64,000 nt of DNA from Pinus tabuliformis (taxonomy: Eukaryota > Streptophyta > Pinopsida > Pinales > Pinaceae). The notes beneath the pieces were generated by a model, which had not been told where the DNA came from, did not search any database, and saw only the letters and a list, made by a program, of their open reading frames with translations. The stretch is taken from the NCBI GenBank assembly GCA_031772625.1, contig CM062812.1:731140300-731204299 (forward strand), given 5' to 3'. Shown one piece after another: positions 21,717 through 33,487 of the stretch (its first letter is position 1; every line of letters begins with the position of its first letter). The position numbers and the translations under genes were made by a program.

Positions 21717-24700
21717 ATGCCCCGAGGAAAGAAAATGCAAACACCTAGTAAGGAACCTGAAAGCTCTAGCATGACTCATGAAGAAGAGGAAGAAATGCAA
21801 CATGATATATCAAAATTACAAGACCAAGTGCAACAACTGTCCCTTGCACAAAAAGGAACAGAATCTAAGATGGATGGTTTAAAGAAAGATGTAGAAGCTA
21901 AGATGGATGGTTTAAAGAAAGGTGTAGAAGCTAAGATGGACTGTTTAAAGAAAGGCGTAGAAGCTAAGATGATTGACGTGGAAGCTAACATGGATGATTT
22001 GAAGATAGATTTGAAGACAGACACGGATGAATTGAAGATAAATATGAATAAGTTGCTACAAGAAATGGTCCCTAAGGGTGAAAGGGTACTAAAGGAAACT
22101 CATGATGAGAACAAAAGAAATGTTAATCATGATTCCATAGACGCTAATGTTGGATCGAAGACTCACCATATTCCAAAAATCGATATGAGGAAGTTTGATG
22201 GCAAGGATCCTGCCACATGGATATTACAGATGGAGCAATTCTTCGATCTCAATAATGTGCAAAACACACAAAAGGTAAGTATGGCAACTTTATATTTGGA
22301 ACCAAATCAGTTTGTATGGTATCAATGGCTTTGCTCTCATAAACCATTTATCACTTGGGCAATTTTTACGGAAGAATTGATAGCACATTATGAGGATACA
22401 AAAAGCAACACTTTTTTTAGCCAATTGATAAGTCTCAAACAAAAGGGTTCAATAATGGAGCACATTGAGGAGTTCCAAAAATTGAACATAAGGGTAAAAG
22501 ATATTCCAGAGGAGCATAAGATTGATGTGTTCATAGGGTCTTTAAAGGATAATATCCAACATGATGTTCACCTTTGGGAACCTGATTCATTAGAGAAGGC
22601 ATTCAGGTTAGCAAGAAAAATGGAAAGCAAAATTATGGCAACCGGGAAGCATACCACTCACAACTATAAAGACGGAAGTGTTGTTGCCCCTAATCTTCCA
22701 CAACCTATAATGTTGACACCACAACAATTGGAAGAAAAAAGAGCAAAAGGGCTTTGTTACAGTTGTGATAGCAAATACACTAAAGGTCATAAGTGTGCTG
22801 AGAAGAAATTATTCTACATAGATTGTGAAGAGGAAGAAGAAAAGGAGCAAGAAAGGTCAAAAGAAGAGGATATACTCCAGGAACAAAGCCTAGATGAAGA
22901 ACAAATAAATCCGACCATATCTTGTAATGCATTGGCAGGAATTACCACTCCTCAAACCATCAAGATAGAAGGACAAATCAAGAAGAAAAAGGTAATAGTG
23001 TTGATTGATTCAGGAAGCACCCACAATTTTATTCATTGTAAGGTAGCAAAAGAATTGAATTGCTTCCTATATCCAGCACCAGAGTGTCAAGTGATGATTG
23101 CAAATGGAGGAACAATAAATTGCTCTCGAAAGTGCCATAATATCAAGCTATCCATGGGAGAATATGTATTGACTAGCCCAATGCTTTCCATTCCAATGGG
23201 AGGTGCTGATGTTGTACTAGGAGTCCAATGGCTACAATCCCTGGGTACAATAGCTTTTAATTTTCAAGAACTTTTCATCAAATTTTCTATGGAAGGAAAG
23301 GAAGTTGAATTAAGGGGTATTGCAGGGAAACCAGGAAAGATAATCAGCTCTAACAGTATGACAAAGCTTCTAAAAAAGGAGCAAAGAGGTGTAATTGCAC
23401 AATTATGCTCGCTAGATGTTTCCACATCGGAATCATCTATTTCTCCAGATCTCCAAAAAGTCCTGGACAATCATTCCAAGGTATTTGAGACTCCCAAAGG
23501 TCTCCCACCTATGCGTGATCATGATCATGCTATTCATCTGATTCCAGGAAGTGTTCCTCCAAACATCAGGCCGTACAGATATCCCTATGTCCAAAAGAGT
23601 GAAATTGAACGTATGGTTGCAGAAATGCTAGAGGCTGGTATAATTCAACCGAGTCAAAGTTCTTTCTCTTCTCCAGTAGTATTGGTGCACAAGAAGGATG
23701 GATCATGGTGCATGTGTCCGGATTATAGGGAGCTCAACAAGCTCACTATTAAAGATAAGTTCCCCATTCCTGTCATTGATGAATTACTGGATGAATTGCA
23801 TGGATCAATTTACTTCACCAAGTTGGATCTTCGTTCAGGATATCATCAAATCAGAATGAAGACTGAAGACATTCCGAAAATAGCATTTAGAACTCATGAG
23901 GGTCATTATGAATTTTTGGTCATGCCTTTTGGCCTTACCAATGCACCTTCAACATTTCAAGGTTTGATGAATTCAATTTTCAAACCATTCCTTAGAAAAT
24001 TTGTGTTAGTATTTTTTGATGATATACTAATCTACAGCAAGTCTTGGAAGGATCATGTTGAACATGTTGACAAGGTGCTACAACTATTGAAGGAGAAACA
24101 ATTATATGCAAAAAGATCCAAATGTTTCTTTGGAGTCCAGGGGGTGGAATATTTGGGTCATATTGTATCTCATGAAGGAGTTAAGGTAGACCCTAGCAAA
24201 AGTAAAGCCATTAAGGAATGGAAAATCCCCACATCCATAAAGCATCTGCGAGGATTTCTCGGGTTGACAGGGTATTATCGCAAGTTTGTTAAGAATTATG
24301 GGAGAATAGGAGCACCTCTAACAACATTATTGAAGAAAGATGCATTTTCATGGACTCCAGAAGCAACAAAGGCCTTTGAACATCTTAAAGAGGCAATGTG
24401 CCAAGCACCGGTCTTAGCTACACTGGACTTCACAAAAACCTTTATTGTGGAATGTGATGCTTCAGGAAATGGAATTGGTGTTGTTCTAATGCAAGATGAA
24501 AGACCCATTGCTTTTGAAAGTCGTCCAATCAAGGGAAATTTTTTAAGCAAAGCTATTTATGAGAAGGAAATGTTGGCAATACTCCATGCACTTAAGAAAT
24601 GGCAACCCTACCTAATGGGTAGACACTTCAAGGTAAAAACGGATCATGATAGCCTTAAATACTTTTTAGAACAAAAATTATCCTCTGAAGAGCAACAAAA

Positions 24701-26267
24701 GTGGGTCACAAAGATGTTGGGTTATGACTTTGAAATCATCTAAAAAAAAGGGAAGCAAAATGTGGTGGCAGATGCACTCTCAAGAAAGGATGAGGATGTG
24801 GAAGCATTGTTGTGCGCCATTTCTATTATCCAACTAGATTGGATAAACAAAGCAAGGGAGGAATGGAAGAATGACGAAGAAGTGTGGGCACTTATTCGAA
24901 AGTTACAACAAGATTCCAGTACGTCTGATACATTTAGCTGGCAAAATGATTCGTTATGGTACAAATATCGCTTATACCTCTGTAAGAATTCCCAGCTAAA
25001 ACAAAAGATTCTTATGGAATTGCACACTTCTCCCTTAGAAGGGCACTCAGGATTTTTAAAAACTTACAACAGGGTTAAGAAGGAATTTTTTTGGGATGGC
25101 CTTAAATCAGATATTCAAAAGTTTGTGGCTGAATGTTTGGTTTGCCAACAAAATAAAGTTTAAACAATTAAGACACCGGGTCTATTACAACCTTTATCCA
25201 TTCCAAGCCAACGTTGGGAGGAGGTTTCAATGGATTTTATCACAGGTTTACCCAAGTCTGAAGGAAAGAGTGTCATCATGGTGGTAGTTGACAGACTTAC
25301 CAAGTATGCACACTTTTGTGCATTATCACATCCATTTAAAGCCAGTACAATTTCTACTACATTTATGGAAACAATTCAAAAGCTACATGGAAACCCAAAG
25401 ATTATTGTAAGTGACAGAGATCCCATTTTCACTGAAAATTTTTGGACAAAATTATTTTCTTGTCTTGGTACTCAGTTAGCTCATAGCTCATCTTATCATC
25501 CTCAATCTGATGGGAAAACTGAGATAGTAAAAAAATGTTTGGAAGGATATCTTCGTTTCTTTGTATCTGATAAACAGACACAATGGGTCAAATGGTTGCC
25601 TCTGGCTGAATGGTGGTATAACACTTCCTTCCATACATCAACAAAAATGACCCCATTTATGGCACTTTATGGGTATCAACCACCATCCATCACATCATAT
25701 TTAAGAGAAAATTCTAAGGTTCAGGCAGCGGAACATCACATCGAACATCAACAACAAGTCCTCCAACTCTTAAAGGATAACCTCGTGTTGGCACAGAATA
25801 TAATGAAACAATAGGCAGATCAACATCGCAGTGAAAGAAGTTTTGATGTAGGTGATTGGGTATTCCTACAACTACAACCATATAAGCAAATGTCCCTCAA
25901 GCAAGCTAAGAAGGATAATAAACTATCACCAAAGTATTATGGTCCGTACAAGGTGTTGCAAAAGATTGGTACTATGGCATACAAATTGGAGCTTCCTGCA
26001 ACTTCTCGATTGCACCCAGTTTTCCATGTTTCATGTTTAAAGAAGGTTATAGGTGACAAGCTCCCAGTTCAAACAATATTGCCAGAACTTGACGAGGAAG
26101 GAAAAATTATATTGGAACCAGAAGCAATCATAGAAACAAGAACTCAACAGCTACGAAATCGTTCAATTTCAGAGTATCTTATCAAGTGGAAGAAATTATC
26201 CGCTAAAGATTCCACATGGGAGGATGAGAATTTTATGCAGAAGTATCCAGAACTACTCAAGCGTTGA
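21717..26267 (+). pseudogene. Reina-like gag-pol polyprotein with three nonsense codons
   Basis: One frame runs from the ATG to TGA at 26,265, about 1,516 codons, with no frameshift. Order by approximate residue: coiled-coil N-terminus with hendecad repeats (50-90), Gag (155-320), zinc knuckle CYSCDSKYTKGHKC (about 345), protease LIDSGSTHNFI (about 428), reverse transcriptase (615-800, VFFDDILIYS near 764), RNase H (VECDASGNGIG near 910), integrase zinc finger (1,100-1,148), integrase core from MDFITGLP (about 1,172) with its acidic residues visible, and chromodomain (1,463-1,510). Three single stops break it: TAA at 24,741, TAA at 25,161 and TAG at 25,812. Catalytic motifs otherwise look intact. 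It reads as a young copy killed by point changes, able only to be mobilised in trans. Confidence 0.92.
21867..21986 (+). repeat. 33-bp coding repeats giving 11-residue heptad-like units
   Basis: Three units (21,867-21,899, 21,900-21,932, 21,933-21,965) each encode a variant of KMDGLKKGVEA, followed by a shortened, changed unit KMIDVEA. The 11-residue spacing of hydrophobic M, L and V residues suits a coiled coil with hendecad packing, probably a Gag multimerisation segment. Confidence 0.9.
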
Positions 26268-26280
26268 GGACAACACTTTT

Positions 26281-26296
26281 TTGAAGGAGATGGGCA
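26281..26296 (+). promoter_or_regulatory. Polypurine tract before 3' LTR
   Basis: TTGAAGGAGATGGGCA precedes the 3' LTR and is purine-rich (GAAGGAGATGGG), the expected site for plus-strand DNA priming. Confidence 0.75.
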
Positions 26297-26629
26297 TGTT
26301 GGGTCCCTATAATACTAGTGATTACCCCATTACTATTGTAGTTATACCCCTTATTAATATTGTTGTGCCCCTATTGCCCCCATATTGTTATTACTGTGCC
26401 CCATAGAATCCCTCTATTATTATTTTTGTGGCTTTATATTATTATTGTTAGGTCGGCTGGATTATATTGTGACTCCTTAGACTCCTATATATAGAAAGGA
26501 GGTTTTGTCATTTGAATCATCCAAGAATTGTTCATTTATGTAATGTAAAGGAGGTTTCCCCCTCGAAGAGGCTGAATTCTAAGGTGTTGATATATCTTTT
26601 CTATCTTTTCTTGAGCTGGTTTCATAACA
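26297..26629 (+). mobile_element. 3' LTR of Reina-like element
   Basis: 333 bp, starting TGTTGGGTCC and ending TTTCATAACA. It differs from the 5' LTR by T to G, C to T and C to A, all in the last third (about 26,540-26,592). It is followed by ACGCA, the right target copy. Confidence 0.95.
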
Positions 26630-26634
26630 ACGCA

Positions 26635-29240
26635 CCTAGGACGGGTGCCAAACTTGAAGTTTGAAGATTGTGATCTCGCTGACCATGAGAAATTACTTCA
26701 CCTAGAGATCGTGCAGCTCATGAAGCCCGAGCAGAACACTGTGGTGGGGGTTATAGAATTGGAGCCATGAAAGTGGTTACGCAGAGTGGAAAAGGTAAGG
26801 TTATTAAACCTGCTCTAGGTGCCTCATTTCCACCACACCCCAGTGACGATCTTTGTCATCAAGAATTTTATCTGTCTAGTGCATGGTGGGTGTTTGTGGC
26901 TGGAGGAGCCCATCCCCATCACGGACCACTTAATCCATCGCATTTCCCAGCTCTCATGCAAAAGAGAGGACCCTGCAGACATCTCAGACGGGAAGAGCAA
27001 TGATTTGGCCATTGTAGAGGCCATGAAGAAGAAGCACAAGCTGGAGAAGAAGAAAAGGGGCTACGCCATATCCAGCATCAACAACAAAGCAATTAAAGTT
27101 GCAACTGAGATACTGGCAGGTAAGGTCATGAGGAAGTGCCACGCAGACGAGGTACCCACACCGGTGGTGGCACTTGCTGAGTAGGGTGTGGAAGGGGTCT
27201 AGTTTAACTGGTCTGAGTTCTTATGTAAAGATTTCCTAGAGAATTTCTGTGAGGCACATGAACAAGGAAAAATTGCTCCACTATGCATGGCTTCTGCTAT
27301 CCATAGTGCGAGAGGCAGGGGAATCACTAGATGATAGCCAGTTCCACACAATTTCAAGGGATCTATTGGAGGCCACGAAGTATGCTGCGCTATGGACCAC
27401 TAAGGACACGAACCAGATCCACTACTGTATGATATTCTAGGTGTTCATGGAGATGAAAATTAGAATGGGGATTAACCACAAGCCACGGTTATCACCGACT
27501 GTCTACATCAGCCTGCAAAGTTTTGCAGAATTTAAAATGGACTTCCACAACATATATCTCAGAGTGTGCAAGGACCCAGCGAAGAAATGGAGTGAGCTAC
27601 CCTTCATAGCCACAAATGATGTGATTTTTGATGTACTGGAGACATGGACGCTGGAGTGCCACACCCAAACATCGCGACGGTGGAGAAGTCTGATGCGTAG
27701 AAGAAGAAAGAGGAGGCCAAATTACGCATGGCGTAGTTGGCAGAAAAGAGAAGGCAAGAAGCAGTGGCAACAAAAGTGTAGGAGGCACAAGACGCAGTGC
27801 AGGTAGAACTAGAACAAAAAAAGGTCGCAGTAGCAGCAACACTGGAGGCAGTTGAGAATGCGTCGAACGGCCAAAAGTCACCTTCGCATGGGCAAGAGGA
27901 AGAGATGGAAACAGAGGAAGAGGAGAGTGGCGTAGAACCACAAACATCATCAACACACCTGAAGCGCTAGCACCCGAGTTAGGGGACAGGCCGTGTAAGA
28001 ATGTCAAAGAATTTAAACTGTCTATCGACCTGATCACCCTTATGGAGGGGGATCTGCATGACATGACCGAGACGTTGTGTGACGTCACCACTAGGGCCCT
28101 CCAGAACTTCACGGAGGAGCATTAGATTGTGTTGGGGGCCCTCCAAGCGTAAATTCAGGAGTTGCAGGTACACACTCCTCACGTTGGTACTCTTTCGAAC
28201 AACCTCGTTGTAGGGATAGCTGTAATTGAGCAAATGCTACGCGCTCAGACAACCAACACATATTGTTGCCAGAAGGGGCAATAGTTACAAAAAATAAGGC
28301 CAACAAGCCTATGGTTAGTGCACTGAAAGGCATCGAAATGAACATGGCTACGCTCTCGTGGGAGACGCTCTATGTTCTGCAGGATGGGATTACTGCAAAA
28401 TTGTGAGCTAGGGAGAGTTGCGTGTTGCAGGTGCTAAGCGAGCAGAAGATCAACATGGAGAAGTTTAGCTTGCAGTGCGATCAGGTCGTGTCACAGGAAA
28501 GGCAGATGGTACAGGTACTGGAAGAAGCCTGCCAGATGGTCCCTGAGCTGGCCATCCTAGCAGAAGCACCAGTAGAGGCGCGCATCCAAAGACTAGCAGT
28601 AGGGGTGTGCGAGGCATGAGAAGAAATGGCCAAGGTTCAGCTAGAGTTGAAGCTTCAGATAATAGAGCTGCAGTTGAAGGCACAGTTGTCCACCCCTCCA
28701 GAAGTTAGAGAACGGTGCGCCAGCGCTATTACATCAGGGATGGAAGAGATCAGCAGTGCATTGAGGGACTGCACCAGAATGTTGGAAGGGTCATTCAAGG
28801 TCCTCACTAATTTGCAAGAGGACCTAATAGCTAGCACTTAGAGACAAAGGCACGTGAGCTCTAGTAGCAGTACGACAACGTCAAAGGGACTGCACAAAAG
28901 TAGCCCTAACTCAGAGGCTCATGCGAATGCAACAAGCCAAAGCACTGAAAGAGCAAGTGGACACAGCATGACACAAAGAAGCAGTTTTGAAGGAACGTAT
29001 TCATCCTTGGATTGATGAGGCCTTCATCATTATAGTAACAATTTAAGGCAAACTCACGCAAATGCAAGGGACACAGGAACAGATGCAGGGAAGTAGTTCC
29101 GACACCACGGCCTTAAAACAACGTGTACAAGAGATTCAGCAGGCAGCCGCTCAGTGCGCTACTGACCTTGCAGCCGTTCGAGCAGAATTGGAGGGTCTCT
29201 AGGCAAGGATCTCCACATCGACAGAGTGACTTGAGGGTGA
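26635..29240 (+). pseudogene. Extra post-integrase reading region, part 2 with coiled-coil tail
   Basis: This continues the frame interrupted at 20,704. Open parts are 26,635-26,768, 26,819-27,184 (HGGCLWLEEPIPITDHLIHR, KKRGYAISSINNKA, AGKVMRKCHADEVPTPVVAL), 27,249-27,440 (LLHYAWLLLSIVREA, EATKYAALWTTKD), 27,441-27,806 (FMEMKIRMGINHKPRLSP) and, in the tail, 28,422-28,619 and 28,626-28,841 with many E, K, Q, A and L residues typical of coiled coil. Stops and shifts separate them. The first half has the feel of plant mobile-domain-like or putative transposon proteins, but this is recollection, not a search. With part 1 the ancestral region spans about 3.5 kb downstream of integrase, far longer than gag. 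Confidence 0.5.
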
Positions 29241-29253
29241 GTCACAATGTTTG

Positions 29254-30420
29254 TGTTGGGGGCCTATAACAACATGGAATGAGATTACCAAAGTGAGGAA
29301 ATTGTAACCTCGCTTACTTGCTGAGTAAAAACATACTTTTGGCTATCCAAGAGCTTCTAGAGGGGAGAAATTATCTAAAGGATAAAAAATATGCTAAAAA
29401 ATCAAAGTGCTCAAAATTTCCTGAAACTAGTGGAAAATCATATATCTCTTTGTTTTTATTCCAACGACACTCAAATCTCCTCAATCTAACACCGTATGTG
29501 AAAGTTATCGTGTTCTGAAGCTTTTGGAAAACAACTAAAACGTCAACTTGCATCATTGACTTGGCTACTGACGGGGTAAGCCATACAAGTGATGTGGTGT
29601 TGACATCAGCAACTGAATGGGTGGTACAATGTGTAGTATGGACCAATCACATGCTAACACGTGGCAGGTCATACAAATTTTTTTGGCAGAATTTTATTAG
29701 TTGTTGAGTTTTGTGGTGGACCAATGCTGAGGGGCCAAGCGGCCCAATGGGAAGGCACCATGTGACCCAATGGGAGGGCACCATGTGGCCCTCGGTTTCT
29801 ATGAAATATATTGTTGGGCCGATCAACTGACCTGACAAGTTTTCACCACCAGATGTCTGACGAGTTAACTAAGTGTGTTACCATTTTGCCAACTATGTTC
29901 CTTGTTATATCATATGGGTCATTTCTGTTTATTCTACAATAGTTTTATGTGTTGGGGGGCGGGTTGTTGGGCTCGCCCAACTGGCCTTAGTCCCTAGTCA
30001 TATTATATAACATGACAATAATACAAAGGCAATGATGATGGGTGGTTAACCCAAACCGAGATCCCATTTATTACCCATAACCAGGCGTGTAACCAATGGC
30101 GAGCAGAAGGGTTGGGGAGGTATGTCGTAGCCTAAAGTTTCAATTATAGCACGAGACCAAAGGTAGGGTTATCGATGGAGGGCTTCAAGTGCGAGGCATG
30201 TGCGTGGCCTAGCGCCAGGGCATATGGCACATATCTGACCTAGGGCAGAGTGTCAGCGGGCACATGTCCTGTGGCCCGTGTCCTTGGTTATGTTCATCCA
30301 TACAAACGAAAGAAAGGGTTAGAAAATTAGCGCTAAGGCCTAATGGCATGTTTTAATCATCAGAAAATTTGCACCAATTGTGGCACAATCAATGTTGATT
30401 CTAAGTGAACTTTTCGCCTA
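29254..30420 (+). other. Possible LTR-like segment after the Tat-like element
   Basis: It begins TGTTGGGGGCC, the mirror of the GGCCCCAACA that ends the LTR at 16,478, and directly follows the extra reading region, where a 3' LTR would be expected. However, its sequence does not match the 15,613 LTR by eye and no CCAACA end was found. It includes a 7-bp palindrome GTTGGGC/GCCCAAC near 29,963-29,978. Treat as an unproven boundary. Confidence 0.3.
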
Positions 30421-31673
30421 ACAGACTTGCCAAATGACGAGTTCGTTGCTTGGTTAGGTAATTTGTCAATTTGGAGGACATATAGCATAAAAAGGAGCAA
30501 GTATGCCTATTTTCACCTTTTTTCAATCCTTTTTGAGCTCAAGAAGAACCTACACAAGGGCTTTAGGGTGTCATGGACACAATGGAAGCATTATTTTTAT
30601 TATTTGAATATTGTATGTTAAAAAATTTGTAGAGCCAAGTGATTTTATGTTGTAGACAAAGAATGTTTTTGAATTCTTCGAGGCAATACAAAGACATTTT
30701 TTAGCATGGAAAGAGATGACAAATGGGTTTTCGAGCCATCTAGATTCATCTACAACACCTTTTCCTCATTATAGCTAGCATTTTCAGTGTACTATTAGTA
30801 TTATTGTGGGAAAAGACCATTTCAACTCGTCAATATGAAGCAGTTGAATTTGTCCTTATTGATCTTAGAATGAGTACGAGGATCTGTTGCTACATTCAGT
30901 GAGAGAGCCCTTTTCTTTTAGCACCATCATTTATTTGCTAAAGTGGGTCAACATGTGAGTGATAGTTCTCTGAAGGAGAACCTTTTTTTCAAGGAGAAAG
31001 AGTGCCAATCTAGAAGGAGGTTTACTCTATTAGTCAAAGATTTCCAATGTACTCTTTTTGTTGTTGAGATCAATCAAGCAACCTAGACATTGAAGTAGGT
31101 CCCAGAGATGTAGTCCACACTAGATGAACACCATTATCACTTAGTTCTTTTTATCATTTTCATCATTTTGGGTTTCATATGATTTTGTTTCATCTTTAAT
31201 TTCATTTAAAACTAAATTATTCTCTTCTGAATAAGTTACGGTCTAAGTGACTACTTGAAGATCCAAGGATGATCAAAATTCTAGATCATGAGGGGGTGGA
31301 CACTTCTCCAAAAACTTTTATTAAAGTTAACTTTGTATAATTAAGTCAGTCACAATGGAGAATGCTTAGAGTCTAGGTGATTTGTCCAAGCATCACATCG
31401 TCAACAACATTGGACACCCCACCAACAAATGTAATGTTCGACATTCTTTATACATATGAAAATATAATTCATACCACTTTCCTAACATACCACTTTCCTA
31501 ACTCAATATTCATACCATAATATATTATGATATTAATTAATATGTAATAATACTGATATTAATTAATATGTAATAATACTAATGGTAAAAATTATTATAA
31601 TTTTATTTTCAATTAATTTTATTCATTTTTATTATAAACTAACCCATTACTTGTATTTAAAATGGCCACATTA

Positions 31674-31678
<5 letters not shown>

Positions 31679-31722
<44 letters not shown>
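31679..31722. repeat. (TA)n microsatellite
   Basis: About 21 uninterrupted TA units inside AT-rich DNA. Confidence 0.95.
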
Positions 31723-31723
<1 letters not shown>

Positions 31724-32403
31724 GGATTATAAAGAGAATTAATTAAACTAAAATATTAAAATTATTAAAAATTATTTTATCTTTATTTTCCTTTTACATT
31801 CCTTTAACTTTATATATATATATGCACTTATCAAAATTAAAGTACATTATTCATATTTAAACGTATTTAACAAAACTCAATTACATTTAGTAAATTTTAA
31901 AATTCAATTTTCTCCTTATTCCCAAGGTCATACCAGCACTAATGTACAAAGAGGATTTAGCCCGAGTAGTAAGTGAATATGAAATTCCAGTTTCAGTTTG
32001 CTTTAATCTATATTTTAAGTTATTATATCATCTTTTAATTAATTTTTTAATTATAAATATATTTAAATATATAATTTGTAGTAAAATATTTATGTTTTAT
32101 ATTTATATTATATTTAAGAAATTTATTTATAAATTTAAAAATAATTTCATTTTATTTTATATTTAAACATAACTTTCTAAATTCAACACTATACCATTAT
32201 TTATACTGTAGTTTTAATATTTATATTTAAATTGGTAAATTAGGGAAGTGATTTGGTTCATTATAGGTGATTTACTTAATGGAAAAAATGTATCCAAATT
32301 AGAGATCATATTAAGAAAATGGTATATTTTTTTAAGATGAGGGGTAGTCTCTCTGAAAAAGCTTTATATTAACTTTATAACACAATATTTATAATATATA
32401 CGA

Positions 32404-32519
32404 TGGTCCGATGCTCAATATAGCTGCGTTAAATGACAGCAGCGGGACATGTAACAATGGGTGGTCCGATGCTCAATATAGCTGCGTTAAATGACAGCAG
32501 CGCGACATGTAACAATGGG
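32404..32519. repeat. 58-bp tandem duplication (two copies)
   Basis: Units 32,404-32,461 and 32,462-32,519 begin TGGTCCGATGCTC and differ by one base (GCGGGAC versus GCGCGAC). They form a small island richer in GC than their AT-rich surroundings. Confidence 0.95.
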
Positions 32520-33275
32520 CCGAAACCGGGTGGGGATGCAAATAGCACGCCATCCCAGCCACACGAGATATCGCCACACATTCACATTTATTATTTATTA
32601 TTTTTATTTTAAGTAAACTTCAAAATTATCTTTAATTTAAGCAAGATGCATCAATGGACTGCGACGTCATGCAATTTTAATTTTCTCGGGATCATCTTAG
32701 TTCCTTGTATCATTATTCCCTTCTGATAATATTAGTTCCCCGTATCGTTGATTTTTGGGTGAACGGTTTAGAATGCGAAATATTGATATTTAATTAATTA
32801 TGGAAAATATTTTATATATAAATTTATGTTTAAGAATATTTATATTGATAGGTGTATTTATTTTAGAATAAAATTTTTAGAGTTTTAAGTTAATCATTTA
32901 TAATTTTTAAGTGGATGGTAGAGATTTAATCTTTATTGAATATTTTAGAATACTCTTAGTAGTAATCACATATCAAAAGTAGTTTTTTTCTTTCATATCA
33001 AGTCAATCGATTAATTAAAAATGTCAAATGAATATGGGTTATGATTTTTGGAGATGTAGGATTTTTAAGCCATGACATTAGCCCATGATGTAAGTCTATA
33101 ACTTTTTAAAGTTAAAAAATATTTCAAATTAGGATAATCGAGGTCATTAATCACGATGGTTTAGGCCTGATCTATCACCTCATATTGAAAGCAAATGGAA
33201 GATGATAATTCATTCTCTGAAAGGAATGAACCCTATTTCATTTAACATGAAGGATCATCACACATAGAATGTTAG

Positions 33276-33487
33276 TTTACAAATGTACTACATAGTTAAG
33301 TCGAGCTATTCCCTCTTAGCAAAGTGTCTTCCTCATGCCCTTGCTAAGGTGGTGTGGGAAAAAATATAGAATCCTTGTTAATTTACAAATGTACTACATA
33401 GTTAAGTCGAGCTATTCCCTCCTAGCAAAGTGTCTTCCTCATGCCCTTGCTAAGAAGGTGTGGGAAAAAATATAGAGTCCTCATGGA
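33276..33487 (+). repeat. 106-bp tandem duplication at start of LINE remnant
   Basis: Units 33,276-33,381 and 33,382-33,487 begin TTTACAAATGTACTACATAG and differ at a handful of bases. The right copy leads into the open LINE zinc-binding segment. Confidence 0.9.

Larger units (their letters stand above)
20705..26629 (+). mobile_element. Ty3/gypsy chromovirus (Reina-like), 5.9 kb, near-complete
   Basis: Both LTRs (333 bp each), an initiator-Met primer site, a single-frame gag-pol with C-terminal chromodomain and a purine tract before the 3' LTR are all present. The two LTRs differ at three positions by eye (about 0.9%), so the insertion is fairly young. It sits inside the extra reading region of the older Tat-like element. 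Small size, short LTRs, the LVMPFGLTNAP and FVLVFFDDILIYS motifs and a terminal chromodomain suit the Reina lineage; the lineage name is from memory of these motifs. A diverged, inverted relative lies at 49,392-50,125. Confidence 0.9.
30421..33275. other. Intergenic AT-rich DNA, no gene seen
   Basis: From 30,421 to about 31,440 there is moderate-complexity sequence with no recognised domain. From 31,440 to 33,180 it is very AT-rich with a TA microsatellite and one short tandem duplication, both listed separately. Confidence 0.4.

Noticed and set aside
26224-26406. 60-codon ORF running from pol into the 3' LTR, with the same tail as one at 20,524-20,814
   Set aside because: The shared tail is LTR sequence read in the same frame; it does not represent a conserved protein.
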